Shown: piece by piece, positions 7,526 to 15,157 of the stretch | Position numbering within the stretch: position 1 is the first letter of the stretch | Layout of the letters: each line of letters starts with the position of its first letter | Assembly (NCBI GenBank): GCA_018701395.1 | Contig: JABIWU010000019.1 | Coordinates: forward strand, 1-43,655 | Reading direction: 5' to 3' | Length of the DNA: 43,655 bases | Source of the DNA: Phycisphaerae bacterium | Lineage (GTDB): Bacteria; Planctomycetota; Phycisphaerae; Phycisphaerales; SM1A02 | The notes under the pieces: model-generated | Seen by the model: only the letters and a program-made list of their open reading frames with translations | The model's database searches: none | Told to the model about the DNA's origin: nothing | Made by a program: the position numbers and the translations under genes

Positions 7526-8416
7526 TTAAAACTCGTCTGGACGGGGTTGCATTTGAGATTTCAGTCTTGCAAGAATTGAAGAATGCATCTGGCTTACTCT
7601 TGATTCTGATAAATCGAGTGTTGAACCGATCTCTTTCATTGTCATCTCTTCGTAATAATAAAGAACGACAATCATACGTTCCGCTCTAGTGAGACCTTTC
7701 GTTAATAAAAGTTGCAAGTCTCGTTTCTGAAGTTCGGTAACAGGATTTTCTTGGCGCTGGTCGCGAATGACATCGATCTCTTGCACTTCTTTGGATGAAT
7801 CGCTGTCGTAAGCCTTTCGATTCAACGACGTCATCATAATTGGTCGAGAATCACGATCAATTTTTTCATACTCTGCGGTATCAACTTCAAGTTGATCAAT
7901 AATTTGTTCGTCAGTTGCTTTTAATCCAGTTGTCATTTCAATCGATTTTCTGGCACGTTCTACTTTTGAAGTTCGTGAACGAACGAGCCTAGGTACCCAG
8001 TCCATCGCCCTAAGTTCGTCATAGATTGCCCCACGGATTCGCTGGCTGCAGTAGGTTTCAAATTTATAACCCAATGTTAAATCGTAAGCATCGATTGCTT
8101 GCATTAATCCAAACAACCCTGCTGAATACAAATCATCGACATCTACTTCGGACGGTAACTTTGTATGCACACGCTCTGCGGTATACCGCACTACTTGCAA
8201 ATATTGTTCCATAATTACATTGCGGAACTCCACTGTCGGTTCGCACTTATAAGCAATCCAAACATCAAGTAGTTCCATCTCGCCCTTTGGTGTTTGGATA
8301 ATTACATCAAGACCCTTGGGTTCCTTACCCTTGAGAGATTTTCTTGTAATCTTGCTGTTTGCAATCTTGCGGTTTGCAGTTTTCGCTTTGTTATCTAATT
8401 CTGTTGCACATGGCAT
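7526..8416 (-). CDS. fliA: Flagellar RNA polymerase sigma-28 factor (FliA/WhiG family)
   Basis: This alternative sigma factor directs late flagellar and motility genes. Region 2 runs through the block VDVDDLYSAGLFGLMQAID to YKFETYCSQRIRGAI and YDELRAMDWVPR, the last being diagnostic of the FliA/WhiG group. Region 4 ends with LYYYEEMTMKEIGSTLDLSESRVSQMHSSI, a helix-turn-helix. I set the start at the ATG at 8414-8416 (MPCATELDN) because AAGGAG precedes it by seven bases; this gives 296 residues. An in-frame ATG pair at 8558-8563 would add 49 residues but has no ribosome site, and a good promoter match lies between the two. Even so the protein carries about 45 poorly conserved basic residues before MELLDVWIAYK. 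It sits downstream of flhF as the last gene of the flagellar region. Confidence 0.92.
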   Translation of the reverse strand: MPCATELDNKAKTANRKIANSKITRKSLKGKEPKGLDVIIQTPKGEMELLDVWIAYKCEPTVEFRNVIMEQYLQVVRYTAERVHTKLPSEVDVDDLYSAGLFGLMQAIDAYDLTLGYKFETYCSQRIRGAIYDELRAMDWVPRLVRSRTSKVERARKSIEMTTGLKATDEQIIDQLEVDTAEYEKIDRDSRPIMMTSLNRKAYDSDSSKEVQEIDVIRDQRQENPVTELQKRDLQLLLTKGLTRAERMIVVLYYYEEMTMKEIGSTLDLSESRVSQMHSSILARLKSQMQPRPDEF

Positions 8417-8506
8417 CGGTCTACTCCTTGACCCATTTACTAATTTGGCACGAACATTCGTACCATTTTCGTCATCTTGCCGATCCTTGGCAACGATGTT
8501 GTCAGG

Positions 8507-8536
8507 ACTATAGCACGGAAAGTAGGGTTTAGACAA
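8507..8536 (-). promoter_or_regulatory. Candidate promoter of the sigma-28 gene
   Basis: Reading leftward, TTGTCT (8536-8531), an 18-base spacer and TATAGT (8512-8507) match consensus at four and five of six positions. A start near 8500 gives a leader of about 85 bases ending at the AAGGAG-ATG at 8416. This favours the shorter protein and separate expression from the flh operon. Confidence 0.45.
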
Positions 8537-8598
8537 TGAAGTGTTAGGTTTGTTTGGCATCATTTTATTTTTCTGTCGAATACTCGACCACTACATAA

Positions 8599-8629
8599 AG
8601 TCGTTACGAACGACTATTTGTTCAACAAA
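8599..8629. promoter_or_regulatory. Two adjacent palindromes upstream of the sigma gene
   Basis: AGTCGTT-acg-AACGACT (8599-8615) and TTTGTT-c-AACAAA (8617-8629) lie back to back with one base between them, in the 374-base gap between flhF and the sigma gene. Neither is followed by a U-run on either strand, so they look more like operator sites than terminators. A second, weaker promoter match (TTGTCA-17-AATAAA, minus, 8677-8649) lies just upstream. No gene was found in this gap. Confidence 0.4.
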
Positions 8630-8752
8630 ACTCAAAATCAGCACATTCTTTATTGCGACTAATTCGGTGCATGACAACGTCCATGGCACAAAAAACAGCC
8701 GTATTGAACTAAAAAGTGAGCTTTTACTGGTTTCTATTTAGAAAATCGACCA

Positions 8753-8760
8753 CCCCCCCC
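8753..8760. repeat. C8 homopolymer tract
   Basis: Eight consecutive C residues (G on the coding strand of the flanking genes) lie 30 bases past the flhF stop, in the gap before the sigma gene. Such a tract is unusual in this AT-leaning sequence and could slip in length. Confidence 0.6.
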
Positions 8761-8790
8761 AATCGATGCAACTAAATTAATTCCACCAAG

Positions 8791-9735
8791 TTATCGGTCG
8801 TTGATGTCAAAAATTGCTTGAACAATTTTTTCTGGTTTTGCCAACTCTATATGCGATGCAACATCTTGCCCATTCGTAACCCAACTCAAAGGCGAGCGCA
8901 TTGTGCAGAGCGTTGAGTACATTTCACCCATTGTTACTGCTTCATCAACTTTTGTCGTAATCACCCTGTTGTATCGAGTTACAGAAAATCGCTCCGTTGC
9001 TCTTTTTGTTGCTGTCAGAGATGTCGCTGACGACAAAACTAAATGAACTTCTGTTGGATTTGCTGCCTCAAGTATGCTTGCAGTCTCTTCTATTCGATCT
9101 CTATCTGCTGCACTTCTACCCGCAGTATCGATTAACACAATGTCCGAATCTCTACACGAAGCGATTGACTCTTTCATTTGCAAAGCCGTTCCAGCGATAA
9201 GGAGTGTTGTGTCAAACAAGTCTGCGTACTGCTGCAATTGATCGACCGCTGCCACTCTGTACGTGTCAGCCGTAATCATCGTCACATTTCTTCCCTGCTG
9301 CAATCTAAATTTAGTTGCGAGCTTTGCAATAGTTGTCGTCTTGCCAACACCTGTAGGACCCACCAATGCGATGATGGTCGGCTTAGAAGCATCTCTGCTT
9401 GGCGGAGGGGCGACGCTTGGTAACCGTCGGACCATCTCTTCAATTACGGCAGTTTTTAATGCTTCAAATTCAATAGTCGATGGCACTCGTATCGATTGCA
9501 GAATATCCATTGCAAGCGACTCTTCTACTCGATTCGAAACTAATACTTTATACGCTTTTGCAAGGGTAGGAGAAAGCCTCCCTGCAGATTCATGCTCGAG
9601 CACTTCTCCCACTAGTGTTCTAATCTCTGCAATGCCAAGTTCTATACGATTTGTCACACCGTCTTGTGGCTCATCTAACAAAACAGAGCTTGCGTACTGA
9701 ATTGTTTTTTGTCTATCTGTTTGTACTGCTTGCAT
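8791..9735 (-). CDS. flhF: Flagellar SRP-family GTPase FlhF
   Basis: This 314-residue GTPase belongs to the signal-recognition-particle family and controls the place and number of flagella. The NG domain is complete: helical N part, P-loop GPTGVGKT at 126-133, TADTYRVAAVDQLQQYAD, DTAGR of G3, and TTKVDEA in place of the usual TKLDE of G4. The basic B domain that precedes NG in many FlhF proteins is very short here, so the protein is smaller than the common 370-480 residues. The ATG follows AGGA by about ten bases and lies 14 bases after the flhA stop, so it is in the export operon. The usual partner FlhG (MinD-like) does not follow it. Confidence 0.93.
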   Translation of the reverse strand: MQAVQTDRQKTIQYASSVLLDEPQDGVTNRIELGIAEIRTLVGEVLEHESAGRLSPTLAKAYKVLVSNRVEESLAMDILQSIRVPSTIEFEALKTAVIEEMVRRLPSVAPPPSRDASKPTIIALVGPTGVGKTTTIAKLATKFRLQQGRNVTMITADTYRVAAVDQLQQYADLFDTTLLIAGTALQMKESIASCRDSDIVLIDTAGRSAADRDRIEETASILEAANPTEVHLVLSSATSLTATKRATERFSVTRYNRVITTKVDEAVTMGEMYSTLCTMRSPLSWVTNGQDVASHIELAKPEKIVQAIFDINDR

Positions 9736-9749
9736 TTACTTATTCCTAA

Positions 9750-11822
9750 TCAAGAATTATTCGTTCTGCTACTTGCTTTAACCGTTCCGATAATTTGCAA
9801 CTCTACTTCTGGAACAATTTCATCTCTACTCAACACGACAATGTCATCAAAACCGTTAACCACTTCTTTTCTAAAGTTGCTTCTGGATTCGCTTGATGTG
9901 ACTACAACAATTGGCAACCCTTCAGCGACTAATGGAAGCGAGGCATGATGTACCGCTGCAGGCAATCCCTCGCTTGCAGGGTGTTTATTTTCTAACGCTA
10001 ATTCAATTTCTTGTGGCAATGAAACGCATCGGATAACCTGCTTGCCGTTATTTCCCTGTGTGGAAACAGTTGCACAAATCTGTCGCCTTAACGCACAACG
10101 CACTTGTTCAACTGAAACTTCCAGTGGCAATTCTGAATAATCCGCTGCAGTCTCTACTATTGTTGCGGTATCTTTTAATGGGACTTGCTCATCAAGCAAT
10201 GCTTTCATAATGTGGTGTAAACGCGAAACGGAAAGTTCGCCACCAATGACATCAGACACCAAACTCGGTGATTTCATTCGCAACTCTTCTATTAACACAG
10301 AAACGTCTTCGCGTGAGAGGAGTTCCGATGCATGTGCTTTTACTACATGAGAAAGATGCGTCATGATTACAGTTATGGGATCCATCGCCTTTACAAACAA
10401 GTCGCCGAGATCTTTCATAGCTTCTTCTGTTACCCAAACTGCAGAATACCCAAATACCGGTTCGCGCTCTCGAATGCCCTCAAGGTCGTTTGAGATCTCG
10501 TCGCCTGCTACAACCATATACCTATCCTTATATACAACGCCTTCAGCTACGACGCCGCCTTTCAAGTACAACCGATAGGTATTCGCATTCAAAGTTAAGT
10601 TATCCTTGATGCGAACTGATGGAATAACTATTCCTAAATCATGCACTATAGACCCCCGAAGGTCGGAGATTTTTTGCACTAGATTTTGAGAATTGTTTTG
10701 AGATGCAAGTGGCAATAACCCCATTCCGAGTTCTAATTCTAAAGTAGTATCAATACTAATTAGTTGCGATGACTGCTTTTCCGCTTGTGCAACTTCTTGT
10801 TCCGCTTCTTCTTTCGCCTCTTCTTTTTGCTTGTATCCAGACCACGAAAGCAACGCTAATGCAACTGCAAGAATTAAAAGTGGAACTGTAGGCAATGGAG
10901 TTAGCGACAATGCCACTAGAAAGGCAGAAACTAAACCGATTGCAGCCGGTTGTGACACAAGTTGTTTTGGAATTTCAATTCCAAGTGGCGTTCTATTACC
11001 CGCCCGAGCAACAATTAAACCTGCTGCAATTGCAATTAAGAACGAAGGAATTTGACTTACCAATCCATCACCAATCGTTAAACGAGTAAACAACTCGGCT
11101 GTTTCTACAATTGACCAGCCCTTCATCACAATACCAACAGCAAGACCACCAACAATATTGATGATGATGATGACGAGCCCAGCAATCGCATCTCCACGGA
11201 CAAATTTACTTGCGCCATCCATCGCTCCGTAGAAGTCTGCCTCTCGCATAACTTCATCTCTGCGAGTCGTTGCTTCTCGTTCCTTTATTAACCCTGCAGA
11301 GAGGTCGGCATCTATTGCCATTTGCCTGCCTGGCATAGCATCCAATGTAAATCTTGCAGCAACTTCACTCATACGAGTTGCGCCTTTGGTAACCACTACA
11401 AATTGAACAACAACAAGTATTAAAAAGATAATTCCACCAACAACAATATTTGAACCAGCAACAAACGTTCCAAACGCTTCAATCACATGCCCAGCAATTG
11501 CGTCGCCTTGTTCTGGGGTTGGCGTGTCCGCAGACAAAATGAGTCGCGTTGAAGCCACATTTAAAACTAATCTGCCAAGTGTTGTTATTAAAAGAAGTGC
11601 GGGGAACACACTAAAATCCAATGGACTTTTCGTATACACCGTCGTGAGCAAGATGACTGCTGCGAGCGAGATGTTTGCCGCGAGAAAAATATCTAACAAC
11701 GCAGGTGGCAGCGGTATGACTAGAACAGCAACTAACCCCAAAAGAAAAGTTGGAACTAAAAAGTGTTTACGTTTAATAATCTCATTGATGAGAGAATCAA
11801 ATCGATTGTATTCTGTACTCAT
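9750..11822 (-). CDS. flhA: Flagellar export apparatus protein FlhA
   Basis: This 690-residue protein is the large export-gate subunit of the flagellar type III secretion system. Its membrane half has about eight hydrophobic segments and contains the family signature TLGRLVLNVASTRLIL near residues 80-97 and the conserved loop around DAMPGRQMAIDADLSAGLI. The cytoplasmic half (from about residue 350) forms the substrate- and chaperone-docking ring, including LSREDVSVLIEEL. Length and motifs are normal. The start overlaps the flhB stop by one base (TAATG) and flhF follows after 14 bases. Everything needed for gate function appears intact. Confidence 0.97.
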   Translation of the reverse strand: MSTEYNRFDSLINEIIKRKHFLVPTFLLGLVAVLVIPLPPALLDIFLAANISLAAVILLTTVYTKSPLDFSVFPALLLITTLGRLVLNVASTRLILSADTPTPEQGDAIAGHVIEAFGTFVAGSNIVVGGIIFLILVVVQFVVVTKGATRMSEVAARFTLDAMPGRQMAIDADLSAGLIKEREATTRRDEVMREADFYGAMDGASKFVRGDAIAGLVIIIINIVGGLAVGIVMKGWSIVETAELFTRLTIGDGLVSQIPSFLIAIAAGLIVARAGNRTPLGIEIPKQLVSQPAAIGLVSAFLVALSLTPLPTVPLLILAVALALLSWSGYKQKEEAKEEAEQEVAQAEKQSSQLISIDTTLELELGMGLLPLASQNNSQNLVQKISDLRGSIVHDLGIVIPSVRIKDNLTLNANTYRLYLKGGVVAEGVVYKDRYMVVAGDEISNDLEGIREREPVFGYSAVWVTEEAMKDLGDLFVKAMDPITVIMTHLSHVVKAHASELLSREDVSVLIEELRMKSPSLVSDVIGGELSVSRLHHIMKALLDEQVPLKDTATIVETAADYSELPLEVSVEQVRCALRRQICATVSTQGNNGKQVIRCVSLPQEIELALENKHPASEGLPAAVHHASLPLVAEGLPIVVVTSSESRSNFRKEVVNGFDDIVVLSRDEIVPEVELQIIGTVKASSRTNNS

Positions 11823-12832
11823 TAAGTATCTCTCCTACTAGTAATTAGCAACGAAGCAATTTCGCCGTGGAGGGCAGGCGGAATACCAAGCCCAATGTCA
11901 CTTGAATTAATTATTCTTGATGCAAGGGAATTGTCTTCAACAACATTATCCGCATGTAATTTTTCTGAGTACGAATGAAACTCCTCGCCTTGAAAAATAT
12001 CAAGAACAACTGGCGAAGACATAGTCATAGCGTTCCAACGCACTGCTACTGCAATTTTATTACCCACAACAATTAAAGAAGGAATCATTTGGTTAACACA
12101 TTTTTTTGCCAACCAAGATGTTTGCCTTCGTAGATTGCCCGCATTTCCTGAGTTTTCTTTGTGCTCTTCAATTATTTCTTGTCGAGTCATTCTAAGATCG
12201 CACTTCCATATATACCGTTGCCATGCAAAATCTGTCATGCCAAGTACGAGTAATACAAAAAGTGCTGCGAACACTACTAAGACCGCGACAGAACCAATTT
12301 CAGTAATTTGCTCAAGTATCGTTCCATCAATACTAACTTGCAACAACGTGCTTTTATAATGCAACAACACTAGCAAAGATGCTCCACAAGCAAGGAACAA
12401 TTTTGTCAATGAAAACAATAAACTCATTCGCCCTCGTACGCCAAATATTTTACTGCCACCAGAAAAGGCGACGCGAGACAGTTGCATTGTTACAACACTT
12501 GGCGAAAAAAGTCCACCAACTTGCAATACGCAAGAAAAAACAGATGCAACTAACAGGACGATGCAGGGTATTACCATGAGTTCAAGTAATGACCAGCCGG
12601 CGTTTTCTAAAAGTGCTTTCGGAGCAACGCTAGACCCTGACAAGTTTTCAACCAGTAGATTATTAACATAAAAGTAACACTTTGGAATCCAAACAATGAT
12701 GACGCTAACAGCCACGATTAAAAAGAGAACCGTTGACAAATCATTCGAGCATGCAACGTTCCCGTCCTCTCTTGCCTTGCGTAATCGTTTAACGGTTGGC
12801 TCTTGTGTTGCTTCAGTTCGATCTCGATTCAT
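11822..12832 (-). CDS. flhB: Flagellar export switch protein FlhB lacking the NPTH cleavage motif
   Basis: This 336-residue protein is the FlhB subunit of the export gate. The N-terminal TEATQEPTVKRLRKAREDGNVACS and four hydrophobic segments are standard, and the linker MTRQEIIEEHKENSGNAG matches the family. The cytoplasmic domain is aberrant: where FlhB has VTNPTHYAVAL, this protein reads VVGNKIAVAV (GNKI at residues 257-260, bases 12053-12064), one residue short, with no Asn-Pro bond to self-cleave. The rest of that domain still aligns (MSSPVVL, then SLASRI and GIPPALHGEIASLL). The start at 12832 overlaps the fliR stop as ATGA and is preceded by GGGGGTGG; an ATG at 12853 would lie inside fliR. 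The reading frame is undamaged, so this is not a pseudogene. Confidence 0.92.
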   Translation of the reverse strand: MNRDRTEATQEPTVKRLRKAREDGNVACSNDLSTVLFLIVAVSVIIVWIPKCYFYVNNLLVENLSGSSVAPKALLENAGWSLLELMVIPCIVLLVASVFSCVLQVGGLFSPSVVTMQLSRVAFSGGSKIFGVRGRMSLLFSLTKLFLACGASLLVLLHYKSTLLQVSIDGTILEQITEIGSVAVLVVFAALFVLLVLGMTDFAWQRYIWKCDLRMTRQEIIEEHKENSGNAGNLRRQTSWLAKKCVNQMIPSLIVVGNKIAVAVRWNAMTMSSPVVLDIFQGEEFHSYSEKLHADNVVEDNSLASRIINSSDIGLGIPPALHGEIASLLITSRRDT

Positions 12833-13599
12833 TGAGCCACCCCCGTTGCCCACTCTGAAACCGAACCCACCATGTCCGGCATAAAAGTAGACATCATCGT
12901 GCCAATGATCCCAAGACCAGCAACCAACACCATCAAACCTACGAGAATTCTCAAGGGCAAACCCACGCTAAAAATATTTAACTGTGGCATCGAGCGCGCT
13001 ACCATTGCCAAAGCAGCCGTTTGCAACATCAGGATTGCAACAAGAGGAAGCGCAACACGAAATCCGAATTCAAACAGAACATCCAATAATCCAGTCAGCG
13101 TTGTGATTATTGATTGACTAGCAAGAGAAGCCGCTGGAAGATGTGAAAAACTACCGACTGTTGCTAGGTACGTTTGTTCAATTCCACCTACAACTACAAA
13201 ACCAACCAACGCGAACATCATGAAGCCTCTGCCGAGTTCATCCGATTCTCCGCCAGTTGCAGGATCGAGCATCGATGGTAACGCGATGCTCATTTGTTGC
13301 CCCATCATTGAACCACCCATTTGAACCGCAACGAGAGGCAATGCCATAAAGAAACCAATCGCTGCGCCGATTGCAAATTCGCCAACAAGCACCACGCCCA
13401 AGCCGACTAAACTCGCCTCTTGAATTGGCGCAATAGATGCCATTGTCCAAGCCGAAAATCCAAGTGTTACTACTATCGCACCACGTACTATTTTCGGAAT
13501 TGCAGGCGAACCAAACACTGGCGCAATAATTGCGAGGCCAGCGATTCGAGCGATTACCGCTAAAAGAGGGAATAATGTTGTGTGCGTTAACTCACTCAT
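12829..13599 (-). CDS. fliR: Flagellar export apparatus protein FliR
   Basis: This 256-residue membrane subunit of the flagellar export gate has about six hydrophobic segments. The family patterns ARIAGLAIIAPVFGSPAIP near the N-terminus, LVGEFAIGAAIGFFMALPLVAVQMGG in the middle and FRVALPLVAILMLQTAALAMVARSMPQLNIFSVGLPL are clear. FliR forms the core of the gate helix with FliP and FliQ. It overlaps fliQ upstream and flhB downstream by four bases each (ATGA), the tightest coupling in the operon. Length is normal and no odd residues stand out. Confidence 0.96.
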   Translation of the reverse strand: MSELTHTTLFPLLAVIARIAGLAIIAPVFGSPAIPKIVRGAIVVTLGFSAWTMASIAPIQEASLVGLGVVLVGEFAIGAAIGFFMALPLVAVQMGGSMMGQQMSIALPSMLDPATGGESDELGRGFMMFALVGFVVVGGIEQTYLATVGSFSHLPAASLASQSIITTLTGLLDVLFEFGFRVALPLVAILMLQTAALAMVARSMPQLNIFSVGLPLRILVGLMVLVAGLGIIGTMMSTFMPDMVGSVSEWATGVAQ

Positions 13600-13850
13600 G
13601 CTACTGTTGAAAACATCTCCGTTGCAAAAGTAATTATTTCAGAAAGCATCCAACTCATAAAAAATAATAATGCGACGAGCATAGCCATTAATCGCGGGAC
13701 TAAACTCAATGTTTGCTCTTGAACTTGTGTCATCGCTTGGAGCAAACTTGTAATGAGACTGACAGCCAAACCAATCAATAAAATTGGTGCAGAGACAATG
13801 AGAACAAGCGTAAAGGCTGAACTCAATGCATCAACAAGTGTTGCATTCAT
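13596..13850 (-). CDS. fliQ: Flagellar export apparatus protein FliQ
   Basis: This 84-residue two-helix membrane subunit of the export gate begins MNATLVDALSSAFTLVLIVSAP at an ATG that overlaps the fliP stop in ATGA form. The conserved loop GLAVSLITSLLQAMTQVQEQTLSLVPR between the two membrane helices is typical of FliQ. An in-frame start further up (13877) would lie inside fliP and make the protein longer than the family norm of about 89, so it was rejected. Four copies normally assemble with FliP and FliR. Confidence 0.96.
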   Translation of the reverse strand: MNATLVDALSSAFTLVLIVSAPILLIGLAVSLITSLLQAMTQVQEQTLSLVPRLMAMLVALLFFMSWMLSEIITFATEMFSTVA

Positions 13851-14650
13851 GTCAACCACCCTATTCCACTGTTGCACAACAACACCACTTGTTCAGATAC
13901 TGAAACGCTTTGCAATAAGTTCCCCGCAACCAAAGCCCATCCATCCACTAAAACAAACATCAGTATTTTCAACGGCAAAGAAATAAGCACGGGAGGCAAC
14001 ATCAACATTCCCATTGACACAAGCAACCCAGAGACTAATAAATCAATTACTAAAAATGGCAAGTACACCCTGAAACCAATTACAAATGCAATTTTGAGTT
14101 CACTTAATACATACGCTGGCAATAGACTCAATGTATCAACATCTTCTCGAGTCAATTCTGCTGGGTTTGATGTATCTACTCCGCGGTAATTCAACATCAT
14201 GTAAACAGTTGACCAATTATCTGCAGATTCAATTTGGGCAAACATAAATGATCGCAGTGGCGCACGCGTTTTCTCCCATGCAACCTCGCTGCTTGTAATG
14301 TCCCCATCTATCATTGGCTTTATTCCGTCCTCATACATTCGCTCAATTGTTGGGGCCATCACAACAACTGATAGAAGCAAACTCAAACCTATTAAAATTT
14401 GCGTCGGAGGAATAATTGGCGAGCCAAGTGCTTGACGCAATAACGCAAGCACAACAATAAACCTTGTAAAACAAGTACATAGAACTAAAATGGATGGAAC
14501 CAAAGCTAAAACTGTAAACAAAAGCAAAATGTTCACAGTAGAACCAAGTGAGCCATCTCCTGCTGGCAATAGAGTTCCCGCTTGCTCAAGAGCAGCAATT
14601 GGATTTTCCGGCACACCGGGAGCGCTCAGTAGCATTGACAAATTAATCAT
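13847..14650 (-). CDS. fliP: Flagellar export apparatus protein FliP
   Basis: This 267-residue subunit forms the core export-gate ring. It has an N-terminal signal-like stretch, then the FliP signature: FTRFIVVLALLRQALGSPIIPPTQILIGL, followed by the periplasmic loop, then PAYVLSELKIAFVIGFRVYLPFLVIDLLVS and GMLMLPPVLISLPLKILMFVLVDGW. All are classic. The gene overlaps fliO by eight bases and fliQ by four. Nothing unusual is seen; it anchors the identification of the operon. Confidence 0.97.
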   Translation of the reverse strand: MINLSMLLSAPGVPENPIAALEQAGTLLPAGDGSLGSTVNILLLFTVLALVPSILVLCTCFTRFIVVLALLRQALGSPIIPPTQILIGLSLLLSVVVMAPTIERMYEDGIKPMIDGDITSSEVAWEKTRAPLRSFMFAQIESADNWSTVYMMLNYRGVDTSNPAELTREDVDTLSLLPAYVLSELKIAFVIGFRVYLPFLVIDLLVSGLLVSMGMLMLPPVLISLPLKILMFVLVDGWALVAGNLLQSVSVSEQVVLLCNSGIGWLT

Positions 14651-15047
14651 TCAAAGGTGCCTCTTCGCTCTCTTCAATTTCGCAAAGCGAGGTAAATGAA
14701 CCTTTCCCTTGGTGAAGGAGAACCTTTTTACCGCAGACTCTCACGAGAAGCAACGACTGCTTTGGCCCCAACACTTTTCGCTCAAGTATCTCAATCGATT
14801 TATCCTTCTCACCACGACCAACATTTTTCGAACTACGACGAACTGACCACCGAATTAGCAGAATGACAGCAAAAAGGATTAATAGAGCTAAAAACACCCT
14901 CCAGAGGCCTATATCCATCGAAAAAAGGGCTGTTTCAGAACTTGGCAATGGTAATGGAGTTGATTCTGCTGCTCCGGAAGTCCGCACCGATAGCGATGCA
15001 ATTAGACAACTGAAACAATAAAGCGCGGCAATGCGCATCTTGGCCAT
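14643..15047 (-). CDS. fliO: Flagellar biosynthesis protein FliO
   Basis: This 134-residue FliO-family membrane protein assists FliP ring assembly. From the ATG at 15045-15047 it begins MAKMRIAALYCFSCLIASL (signal-like). It then has a single membrane helix WRVFLALLILFAVILLIRW, a basic patch RRSSKNVGRG, and the FliO cytoplasmic fold IEILERKVLGPKQSLLLVRVCGKKVLLHQGKG. The start is uncertain: an in-frame ATG at 15078-15080 adds 11 residues and a still longer reading runs under the divergent gene. It is the first gene of the flagellar operon, so the 110 bases to the BamD-like start must hold the operon promoter. Confidence 0.87.
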   Translation of the reverse strand: MAKMRIAALYCFSCLIASLSVRTSGAAESTPLPLPSSETALFSMDIGLWRVFLALLILFAVILLIRWSVRRSSKNVGRGEKDKSIEILERKVLGPKQSLLLVRVCGKKVLLHQGKGSFTSLCEIEESEEAPLND

Positions 15048-15064
15048 CCTTGGCAACCTATCTT

Positions 15065-15103
15065 GAGCATCCTTGCTCATTTGCGAGCATCCACAATGGA
15101 TGC
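15065..15103. promoter_or_regulatory. Repeat cluster in the divergent fliO/bamD-like control region
   Basis: GAGCATCC occurs twice in direct orientation at 15065-15072 and 15085-15092, exactly 20 bases apart. Inverted partners overlap them: GAGCA-tcct-TGCTC (15065-15078) and GCATCCA-caa-TGGATGC (15087-15103). Two roughly two-turn-spaced sites within 110 bases shared by divergent operons suggest a dimeric regulator binding site. Confidence 0.45.
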
Positions 15104-15157
15104 AACCTTCTCCATTTATCGGCAACTTTGATTGCTCTGCGTGATTATCATGTACAT

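Noticed and set aside
8417-8563. Longer sigma factor beginning at 8563
   Set aside because: There is no ribosome site there, whereas AAGGAG precedes the ATG at 8416 and a promoter match lies between them; kept only as an alternative.
9263-9700. Plus-strand open frame opposite flhF
   Set aside because: It is the antisense shadow of the GTPase domain with no ribosome site or recognisable protein; similar long opposite-strand frames over uvrC, ftsH and copA were dismissed likewise.
15050-15157. BamD-like gene starting at 15050
   Set aside because: It would span the repeat-rich divergent control region and hide the signal peptide that begins at 15158.
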